NCBI GenBank assembly: GCA_016743945.1
Contig: JADGFI010000044.1
Coordinates: forward strand, 1 to 44,168
Direction of reading: 5' to 3'
Source: Desulfobacteraceae bacterium
Lineage (GTDB): Bacteria > Desulfobacterota > Desulfobacteria > Desulfobacterales > Desulfobacteraceae
DNA: 44,168 bases
Numbering within the stretch: position 1 is the stretch's first letter; each line of letters begins with the position of its first letter. Both the position numbers and the translations under genes were made by a program. Under the pieces are notes generated by a model. The model saw only the letters and a list, made by a program, of their open reading frames with translations, ran no database searches and had not been told where the DNA came from. Below, one piece after another: positions 24,031-31,053 of this stretch.

Positions 24031-25128
24031 ATGGCTGAGCTTAAATTAAAAAATATTATCAAAAAGTATGGGAAAACACAGGTGGTCCACGGCATTAATC
24101 TGGACATAACGGACAAGGAGTTCATTGTGCTTGTGGGTCCCTCCGGGTGCGGTAAATCTACGGTTTTGCGTATGATTGCAGGGCTCGAGCAAATAAGCTC
24201 CGGTACGATTACCATCGATGATATCATCGTCAATGATATTGCGCCAAAAGACCGGGGCCTTGCCATGGTGTTTCAAAACTATGCCCTGTACCCTCATATG
24301 AATGTGTTTGAGAATATGTCCTTTGGACTAAAGCTGAACAAAACACCCAAACAGGAGATCCGGCAGCGGGTGGAGGAGGTCGCGACGATTCTCGGACTTG
24401 AAGATTTGTTGCTCAGAAAACCCCATGAGCTTTCCGGGGGACAGCGCCAGCGGGTGGCCATGGGGCGGGCCATGGTAAGAAAACCTGCGATTTTTCTCTT
24501 TGATGAACCCTTGTCAAACCTGGATGCCAAGCTTCGAATTCAGATGAGAGCCGAAATAAAATTGCTGCACCAGCGGGTTGATTCCACCATGATTTATGTG
24601 ACCCATGATCAGGTAGAGGCCATGACCCTTGCGGATCGGATTGTGGTGCTCAAAGACGGATACATCGAACAGGTCGGCACGCCCCTTGAACTTTTTTCAC
24701 ATCCGGTCAATACCTTTGTTGCAGGATTCATCGGCACGCCTCCCATGAATTTGGTTGACGGTAAAATATTTAAACAGGAGCACCATACCTTTGTTTTGTT
24801 TGAAACCGGGCTTAGGATTCCGGTTCCGGACAAGGAAGGAATAGATTTGCTTCATGATCAGGCCGTTGTACTAGGGCTTCGCGCGGAGGAGATCACACCG
24901 GCAGATACCCAGCCCCAGCTTCCCGAAGAATGGCGATTTCCCGGGACGGTTATGGTGGTTGAACCCCTGGGGAATGAAACCCATCTTCATGTGGATATCA
25001 ATGGGGTAAAACTGATGTCCAGGAGTGAAGGAAGGCAGCTTCTAAGACCAAACGAAGATATAACCCTGGGTCTTAACCTCAATGAAATGCATCTGTTTGA
25101 TGCCAAAACCACCCGGGTCGTCTATTAA
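24031..25128 (+). CDS. ugpC: sn-glycerol-3-phosphate ABC transporter ATPase UgpC
   Basis: The ABC subunit has Walker A GPSGCGKST, the Q-loop in VFQNYALYPHM, signature LSGGQRQR, Walker B IFLFDEP, and switch histidine in VTHDQ. A C-terminal TOBE/MalK-like domain (about residues 235-365) follows, as in the CUT1 importers. I chose ATG 24031 (365 residues) because the family begins with a MAxLKLKN-type strand and an AGGA lies ahead. An ATG at 23986 and a TTG at 23959 are also in frame. In the same system it powers UgpBAE. Its placement on the opposite strand from the other ugp genes is unusual. Confidence 0.9.
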   Translation: MAELKLKNIIKKYGKTQVVHGINLDITDKEFIVLVGPSGCGKSTVLRMIAGLEQISSGTITIDDIIVNDIAPKDRGLAMVFQNYALYPHMNVFENMSFGLKLNKTPKQEIRQRVEEVATILGLEDLLLRKPHELSGGQRQRVAMGRAMVRKPAIFLFDEPLSNLDAKLRIQMRAEIKLLHQRVDSTMIYVTHDQVEAMTLADRIVVLKDGYIEQVGTPLELFSHPVNTFVAGFIGTPPMNLVDGKIFKQEHHTFVLFETGLRIPVPDKEGIDLLHDQAVVLGLRAEEITPADTQPQLPEEWRFPGTVMVVEPLGNETHLHVDINGVKLMSRSEGRQLLRPNEDITLGLNLNEMHLFDAKTTRVVY

Positions 25129-25194
25129 TTTGGTTCCAGATAATTTGGTTTCAGGTGAAGACGATTTCCGGCATCCCCAGGGTTTTTCTATTCC

Positions 25195-26394
25195 TTAGTC
25201 AATGCAGGCAAGTATATTTCCAAATAGGATAGCCCTTTCGGCAAGACTTGATTTTTGGATGTACTCATCTTCACTGTGGTCTTTTGCGCCGATGGGGCCC
25301 AACCCGTCAATCACGGGGATTCCTTCCTGGGCAATAATATTGGCATCGGAGACCCCTTGTCTTAGCTCCGGTTTCACCGCAATTCCCAAGTCATCGGCCA
25401 AAATTTTTATTTGTTTGAACACCTCTATGTTAGCAGGATTCTGGGGCATGGCCGGCCGGCCGCTGTTAACGGTCATTTGGGAACGGGTTCCGGGGATGGT
25501 CTGGCTGCTCACAATTTTTTCAATTTTTGTTTTGAGAATTTCATCTTCCCCGGCGGATAAAAATCTGAAATCAATGGCGGCCTTTGCGTGCTGGGCAATG
25601 GTATTGGGACCCAGGCCCCCTTCAACGGTTCCCACATTGGCGGTGATCCCTCGTTCCGGGTCATTGAGCTGTTCAATGGCAATGGTTTTATGGGCCAGCT
25701 CCAGGATGGCGCTGGCCTTGTCTTTGCCGGCAAAGGCAGCATGGCCTGCTTCTCCTTCCACCCCAAGGCGGATGGACATATTTCCCTTGCGTCCGGTAAC
25801 AATTTCTCCTTCAAGGCCGCCGGCTTCCAGCACATAGGCCAGGCGGCTTTTGGCGGCTTCTCGTTGGATGAGGGCCCGGGAGGAAGGGGAACCAATTTCC
25901 TCGTCGGAATTAAAAATAAAGGTGATCGGGTTTTTGTGCAAACAATTTGCGTGGCACAAGGCTTTCAGGGCAAATATACCCACCACAAGACCGCCTTTCA
26001 TATCGGCAACCCCCGGCCCAAAACAGCAGTTTTCATCTTCTTTGTAAAAATTAAAAGCGGTATCCGCAGGGAACACCGTGTCCATGTGTCCGGTTATCAG
26101 GATCTGTTTTTTGTCCTTATCGGTGGGGCCACTGGTTGCGCTTTTAGGATCAGATTGTTTAGGTTCCGATTTTTTAGGATCAAAGCTTCTGGCAATGAGG
26201 TGGTTGCCGTATTTCGTCTCTTTTTTGAATTCACAGGAAAACCCCATGGCGTTCATTTCCAGAGCGATTCGTCGTCCGACCCGATCTATGCCTTCTTTGT
26301 TCCTGGATCCACTCTGGATACAGACCAGTTCTTTGAGCAGTTCAAACATCTGGGTCCGGTGATCGTTTATATATGCTTTAATAATGGAGTTCAT
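25195..26394 (-). CDS. M20-family zinc metallopeptidase / deacylase
   Basis: The 399-residue protein has the full M20 dizinc set: H103 in GHMDTVF, bridging D131 in GPGVADMKGG, general base E165 with E166 in NSDEEIGS, E190 in LEAG, and H373 in KDHSEDE. A dimerisation lid domain lies between about 200 and 310. It resembles the glutamate carboxypeptidase/ArgE/DapE branch, with no signal peptide, so a cytoplasmic exo-peptidase or amidohydrolase acting on a small substrate is likely. A hydrophilic loop at 72-87 is built from five-residue (D/E)PKxS repeats. It is the last gene of the ATP-grasp / KamA-like / M20 cassette, 12 bases after the KamA-like stop, and probably hydrolyses or recycles the product made by the first two. 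Confidence 0.87.
   Translation of the reverse strand: MNSIIKAYINDHRTQMFELLKELVCIQSGSRNKEGIDRVGRRIALEMNAMGFSCEFKKETKYGNHLIARSFDPKKSEPKQSDPKSATSGPTDKDKKQILITGHMDTVFPADTAFNFYKEDENCCFGPGVADMKGGLVVGIFALKALCHANCLHKNPITFIFNSDEEIGSPSSRALIQREAAKSRLAYVLEAGGLEGEIVTGRKGNMSIRLGVEGEAGHAAFAGKDKASAILELAHKTIAIEQLNDPERGITANVGTVEGGLGPNTIAQHAKAAIDFRFLSAGEDEILKTKIEKIVSSQTIPGTRSQMTVNSGRPAMPQNPANIEVFKQIKILADDLGIAVKPELRQGVSDANIIAQEGIPVIDGLGPIGAKDHSEDEYIQKSSLAERAILFGNILACID
26141..26185. repeat. three-copy 15-bp tandem repeat inside the M20 gene
   Basis: Three adjacent 15-base units (26141-26155, 26156-26170, 26171-26185) share a TTTAGG(A/T)TC core and encode the repeated (D/E)PKxS residues of the peptidase loop. 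Being in frame, copy-number change would only alter loop length. Confidence 0.8.
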
Positions 26395-26406
26395 TGGGTC
26401 CTAGTA

Positions 26407-27975
26407 TTATGGTTTCATAAAGGCAAATTTTTCATTGGCGTATATGTCTTGATCTGCATCGGGATAATGGACCACCTCACCATTCCAGGGTTTTTTCAGG
26501 ATGATGTCTCCATTTGCAGCGCCTTCTACATTGCTTCTGTGGAGGGGAATTTTCCCACCGGCCGTTGCAATATACCGGGGGATGGCGTCTCCTGAAATAT
26601 TGCCGTACATGCTTTCTATAATATCTCTGCCTTTTTCAACCGGTACCCGAAAGTGGGTGAACTGGGGATTTCGATAGGAGCAGTTAAACAGATAATAGGG
26701 GCGCACATAGTTTTCCTGGATGGTTTCACATAACTTCCACATTTTGACCTTTGTATCGTTGATCCCTTTCAAGAGGACCGCCTGGTTCAGAACGGCAAAT
26801 ACATTCTTGGAGATCCGTTTAAAGGCGTCCCCGGACAAAGGCGTCATCTCCTGGGCCGTATTAATCTGGGTAACCACCCGGACAGGTTTTCTGTCATTGC
26901 TTTGTGCCAGAATATCCAAAAGTTCATTGTCCACCCGCTGGGGAGCTGTAACCGGAATCCGTGTTCCCAGCCGTTTCATTTTGACGTGGTCGATCTCGTC
27001 CAGGGCAGTGAGAATCTTTTTAAGAATTTTATTGGGCAATACAAAGGCATCCCCGCCCGTGATCAGAATATCCCGGATACGGTCATTTTCTCTTATGTAA
27101 TCAAGGGCTTCTTCATAGGCCTGTTCCGTGTAGATCCTGTCTTTTTTGCCGATGTGGGCAAGCCGCAAACAATGGGTGCAGTACATGGCACACATATTGG
27201 TGGCCTTGATGGTGACCACCCGGGGATAAAACTGATCAATGAGCCGGGCAGGGGAGTGGTCTGCTGCCACCGGGGGAATTTCAATTCCCACGTTGTCCAC
27301 CATTTCGCCGGTGGGAACCGATTGAAGCAATACCGGGTCATTGGCGGCAGCTGCCTGAATCAGGCTGGCATAGTAGGGGGTCAGCCGCATACGGTAATTT
27401 TGGGTTACATGGGCAACTTCTTGGATTACCTTTTCCGGCAGATCAATGACCTTTGACAGATCTTCAACCGTATCGATGCAATGGCTGATTTGCCCGGAAT
27501 AGGAATTCCAGTCCTGATCGGTCATTTTCAGATAGGATTTTATTTTATCCTGGGTTTCAAGAATGGTGTCCCAGAGTTCAAATCCGCTGGGGGCCTGTTC
27601 TGTCTTGACGCTAAGATATTCATCTACCCGCGAAATGGCTTCTTTTACAATGGGAAGGGCCTTGCAGACACGTCCCCCCACCGAGACATTGTGCTCGTCG
27701 ATAGTTTCGTGTTTTAAGGCCAGGGCTGTCAAATCAGAGGCAGAAAGTCCAAAGGCTTCTGGTGAAAGTTTTTTCGTTTCCTGGAGGGTTTTGAGCTTTG
27801 AGAAAAGAGCAATGATGGGGGTGGTCAGTTCCTGATCCAGGGCTGCCTGTTTGAGGGCATCTATCTGGGATTTAAGGTCTGTATTGTCGCAGGTGTCATT
27901 TCCCTTGAAAAGGGTATCAAAAAAATCCTTGGTAAAAATATCAAGGCTGTCTGGATTTGTACTAATGTCTGGCAT
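26407..27975 (-). CDS. KamA-like radical SAM, PLP-dependent aminomutase homologue
   Basis: The 522-residue protein has the radical SAM cluster motif C262-x3-C266-x2-C269, a GGDAF segment (308-312) and a C-terminal GGKIPL segment whose K475 aligns with the PLP lysine of lysine 2,3-aminomutase. Two differences stand out. First, a helical N-terminal extension makes it about 100 residues longer than KamA. Second, the two Asp residues that bind the lysine epsilon-amino group (D293 and D330 of Clostridium KamA) are replaced: the VCDLS region reads NCSYRN, and VVDAPGGGGK reads IATAGGK. A 2,3-amino shift on some alpha-amino acid is therefore likely, but probably not on lysine. It overlaps the ATP-grasp gene by 14 bases and precedes the M20 peptidase by 12, so the three form an operon. 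Confidence 0.85.
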   Translation of the reverse strand: MPDISTNPDSLDIFTKDFFDTLFKGNDTCDNTDLKSQIDALKQAALDQELTTPIIALFSKLKTLQETKKLSPEAFGLSASDLTALALKHETIDEHNVSVGGRVCKALPIVKEAISRVDEYLSVKTEQAPSGFELWDTILETQDKIKSYLKMTDQDWNSYSGQISHCIDTVEDLSKVIDLPEKVIQEVAHVTQNYRMRLTPYYASLIQAAAANDPVLLQSVPTGEMVDNVGIEIPPVAADHSPARLIDQFYPRVVTIKATNMCAMYCTHCLRLAHIGKKDRIYTEQAYEEALDYIRENDRIRDILITGGDAFVLPNKILKKILTALDEIDHVKMKRLGTRIPVTAPQRVDNELLDILAQSNDRKPVRVVTQINTAQEMTPLSGDAFKRISKNVFAVLNQAVLLKGINDTKVKMWKLCETIQENYVRPYYLFNCSYRNPQFTHFRVPVEKGRDIIESMYGNISGDAIPRYIATAGGKIPLHRSNVEGAANGDIILKKPWNGEVVHYPDADQDIYANEKFAFMKP

Positions 27976-29371
27976 GATCTTTCTCCGTAGTGGTATGTCT
28001 GGTAAAGGTCAGTTCAATGGTTTTGCACCCCTGGGTGATTCCCTGGGCAACACTTTCATGGTCATGCCCCAATGCCACAATTCTGCCGATAAAGGACCCC
28101 TGGGCAATGACAAACGAGGTGCCGATGTGCTCCAGGATCAGGTAGTCTTTTTTAAGTTTTCCGTCTGCCACTTTTCGAAAGGATTCCTTTTCTCCGATTC
28201 CCTGGGGAATATAGCTTTGGGTGGTTACCTGTTCATGGATTTTATAATTAAAGGTCCCCCAGTGAAGTTTTTTTGCATCTGCTGTAATTTCACGGGCATT
28301 GGCAGGGAAAACCCCTTCCACCACAGCAAAAAATTCAAGTTCCGGCAGATTGGGAGCCGTCAAGGGGATTTCTTGTTCCAGGGTACAACAGAACTCCAGG
28401 GTGGTGCCTTGTTTCCTGGCATTTATTTCCAGGAAGCGTATCTCTCCTGAATGGGTGATGATATAGTCACACCCAAAAATACCCTTGTAGCCCTGTTTGG
28501 CCAGCCAGGAACCAACGGTTCTGGTGTATGCTTTAAGCTGTTTTACCTGTTTTGGGGAAGCCACACTGGGATAAGTGGAACCGGTGAACCGGTTGCCGTT
28601 TTCAATGCGCTGATCCGCAACGCCTGCAATAAAGATATCTTGTTCATTGGCCACCACCGCCAGAACCGTTGGATCAAGGGTGTGGGGTAGAAAACGGGAA
28701 ATGATATAGGTGACGTCTTGTCCTGAAAATTTTTCTTCGATCTCATTTTTATTGTTGGCAACAATTGAGTTGATTCCGGCGGCAGAGTATTCCTTGGTGA
28801 CAAAGATGCCGTCTGACCATTTTTCCCACAGACTGTCCGTGGTCTGGATCAGTTGAGTGTAACCTTTGCATATTTTAAACTCCACAGTGGGAACAATATC
28901 TGCAAGCTGGGTAAGCTGAAATTTTTTGTTGTTGGTTTGTTGGGCAATCTGTTTGTCCGGCCCCAAGATGGAGACATTGGGGATTTCATCCAGGGTCATT
29001 TCTGACAGGCTTTCATACATATAAAGATACAGATTGGGCTGTCTTCGTAAAATTTGCTGGATTAAGGACCTGATTTTTTTACTTTGGGATACCGCTGCCA
29101 TGAAATCATTTGCATTGATTCTGCAGGATATTTTTTCAAGGCATTCTTCTCCAAAGGCTTCAATAAGAGGATTGATGACGATGAGGTTGTCATAATTATA
29201 TTGTTCCAAAACATCGGGAACAATGGCGATAAACTCAAATTTGCGATTATAGTAGCGGGCAAGAGCTTCCTTGAGAAAAAGGTTTAGCCCGTAGTTTTTC
29301 AATTCCCCGATATAAAGGAAATAATCTGTCCCTTCATCTATCTGGAAATTGGAAAAATGTATGGATGACAT
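27962..29371 (-). CDS. ATP-grasp ligase-like protein
   Basis: The 469-residue protein has an N-terminal pre-ATP-grasp domain (about 1-150), then an ATP-grasp core with a lysine-containing strand FVTKEYSAAG, an IISRFLPH hinge, and the metal/ATP motif FLEINARKQGTT, with Glu and Asn in the usual places. A roughly 130-residue C-terminal domain follows. The family couples ATP hydrolysis to amide or peptide bond formation through an acyl phosphate. The specific substrate cannot be read. It is the first gene of the cassette, overlapping the KamA-like gene by 14 bases, so I infer that it ligates the amino acid produced by that enzyme. Carboxylase-type ATP-grasp function is less likely because no biotin partner is present. 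Confidence 0.82.
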   Translation of the reverse strand: MSSIHFSNFQIDEGTDYFLYIGELKNYGLNLFLKEALARYYNRKFEFIAIVPDVLEQYNYDNLIVINPLIEAFGEECLEKISCRINANDFMAAVSQSKKIRSLIQQILRRQPNLYLYMYESLSEMTLDEIPNVSILGPDKQIAQQTNNKKFQLTQLADIVPTVEFKICKGYTQLIQTTDSLWEKWSDGIFVTKEYSAAGINSIVANNKNEIEEKFSGQDVTYIISRFLPHTLDPTVLAVVANEQDIFIAGVADQRIENGNRFTGSTYPSVASPKQVKQLKAYTRTVGSWLAKQGYKGIFGCDYIITHSGEIRFLEINARKQGTTLEFCCTLEQEIPLTAPNLPELEFFAVVEGVFPANAREITADAKKLHWGTFNYKIHEQVTTQSYIPQGIGEKESFRKVADGKLKKDYLILEHIGTSFVIAQGSFIGRIVALGHDHESVAQGITQGCKTIELTFTRHTTTEKDHARH

Positions 29372-29946
29372 TCTTCAAATCCTGGCACTTTTTTGGGTTA
29401 AACAAATAAACCTCAGTCTAAACCAAGGTTCGGTCAATTATAACGCCTCCCATGGCCTGATTTAACAATCGCGTATTGTTTTCCATTTTCCATGGGAACT
29501 TTGAGCAAATAAGGCAAAATAAAAAATATGTCAAGAAAAAAACAACCGGTAAAATCCTATAAAATAAATATGTTTACAAAAACAGGCGAAAACGATAGGT
29601 TTCATCTTGATTCTAACCTAAAAATATGATCAGATGAATTGATGAAATCCTCAAAATTGAGAAAATGATCAAATTACTGTCCCCTTCTCAATCCTCAACA
29701 AGGGGGGGTGGGTATTTTGTCGGGTTATTGGATATGAACATTGGAACCATAAGGCCATGAAATTGGTGTTGGCATAAACAATGTTCTAAATTTGAATATA
29801 GAAAAAATTATTTATAATCGTGTATTTTTAGTTCGTATATTTTAAAAACATATAGAAAAAAGGGAGGGGCAGACGCAGGGCCGCTATTTGTCATATTCAC
29901 CTGGATATAGACACTTTTTAATATTTAATTTTTTGGAGGTTCTATA
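29372..29946. other. 575-bp non-coding divergent region
   Basis: No gene is visible. The left part must hold the promoter for the leftward ATP-grasp cassette and the right part the promoter of the TRAP operon. A TTGAAT (29792-29797) and a perfect TATAAT (29813-29818) face right with a short 15-base spacer. A G-rich patch (29860-29885) lies in the presumed leader. I see no riboswitch I can name. Confidence 0.45.
29792..29818 (+). promoter_or_regulatory. candidate sigma-70 promoter of the TRAP operon
   Basis: TTGAAT and TATAAT are separated by 15 bases, two shorter than ideal. It lies about 130 bases before the binding-protein start, leaving a long leader. Confidence 0.35.
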
Positions 29947-30924
29947 ATGAAAAAGTTATTGGTTATTGCTATTGCAGCAGTTTTCGGAATGGGTCTTTTT
30001 TTGGCGACAGCACCGGTACAGGCATCTGATCAGATATTTGCCACCATCGGCACCGGCGGTGTAACCGGTGTATATTACCCCACCGGCGGTGCCATTGCAC
30101 GGCTTGTGAATAAAGGCCGAAAAGAACATGGTATCCGTTGCTCCGTAGAAAGTACCGGCGGATCTGTTTATAACCTCAATGCCATTGCAGCCGGTGAACT
30201 TGACATGGGAGTTGCCCAGTCAGACTGGCAGTACCATGCCTATCACGGCACCAGCAAGTTTGAAGCAAAGGGCCCTAACAAAGACCTGAGAGCTGTCTTT
30301 TCAGTTCATCCCGAGCCCTTCACCGTTGTGGCAAGAGCCGATTCCGGCATTAAAAATTTCATGGACCTTAAGGGCAAACGGGTCAACATCGGTAACCCCG
30401 GTTCCGGACAGCGCGGTACCATGGAAGTTGTCATGAAGGGCATGGGTTGGAGCAAAGATGATTTTAAACTGGCCTCCGAGCTCAAATCGGCGGAACAGTC
30501 GACCGCCCTTTGCGACAATAAAATCGATGCAATTGTTTTCACGGTGGGTCATCCGTCAGGATCCATCAAAGAAGCCACAACTTCCTGTGATTCTGTCATG
30601 GTTACGGTGGACGGTCCTGTGATTGAAAAACTGGTTGGCGACAATGACTATTACAGAATGGCAACCATCCCTGGCGGCATGTATCGCGGAACAGATGGCG
30701 ATACCAACACCTTTGGTGTGGGTGCTACCTTTGTTTCCTCTGCCAAGGTTTCCAATGATATCATTTACCAGGTGGTTAAAGCGGTTTTTGAAAACTTTGA
30801 CCAGTTTAAAAAACTCCATCCGGCCTTTGCAAACCTGAAAAAAGAAGAAATGATCAAAGACGGTCTGTCAGCGCCCCTCCATGACGGTGCCGTTAAATAT
30901 TACAAAGAAGCCGGTTTGATGTAA
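29947..30924 (+). CDS. TAXI-family TRAP transporter solute-binding protein
   Basis: The 325-residue protein has a clear Sec signal (cleavage near VQA-S27) and the TAXI signature: ATIGTGGVTGVYYPTGGAIA at the start of the mature chain, then STGGSVYNLNAI and GELDMGVAQSD. It captures a carboxylate or amino-acid-like ligand in the periplasm for the fused permease encoded downstream. A strong GGAGGT ribosome site precedes the ATG. A hairpin after the gene should favour high expression of the binding protein. Known TAXI ligands include glutamate and related acids, but specificity cannot be read here. Confidence 0.95.
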   Translation: MKKLLVIAIAAVFGMGLFLATAPVQASDQIFATIGTGGVTGVYYPTGGAIARLVNKGRKEHGIRCSVESTGGSVYNLNAIAAGELDMGVAQSDWQYHAYHGTSKFEAKGPNKDLRAVFSVHPEPFTVVARADSGIKNFMDLKGKRVNIGNPGSGQRGTMEVVMKGMGWSKDDFKLASELKSAEQSTALCDNKIDAIVFTVGHPSGSIKEATTSCDSVMVTVDGPVIEKLVGDNDYYRMATIPGGMYRGTDGDTNTFGVGATFVSSAKVSNDIIYQVVKAVFENFDQFKKLHPAFANLKKEEMIKDGLSAPLHDGAVKYYKEAGLM

Positions 30925-30946
30925 GATCAGTCCGAGGCAAGAGATT

Positions 30947-30980
30947 AAAAGTGTGCGGTTGTTCTGACCGCACACTTTTA
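30947..30980 (+). terminator. hairpin between TRAP binding protein and permease genes
   Basis: AAAAGTGTGCGGT (30947-30959) and ACCGCACACTTTT (30967-30979) form a perfect 13-pair stem with a seven-base loop and a T-rich 3' end. It probably limits read-through into the permease gene or stabilises the binding-protein mRNA. Confidence 0.85.
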
Positions 30981-31053
30981 TCATTTTTTATGGTGAAACA
31001 CTTGCATTACCCGTACTAAAAGTTACCCTTTCCCCCATGGAGGAATCGTCACA

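Noticed and set aside
26407..27975. Calling the KamA-like protein lysine 2,3-aminomutase (ablA/kamA) outright
   Set aside because: The lysine side-chain Asp residues are not conserved, the protein is about 100 residues longer, and no AblB acetyltransferase is next to it.
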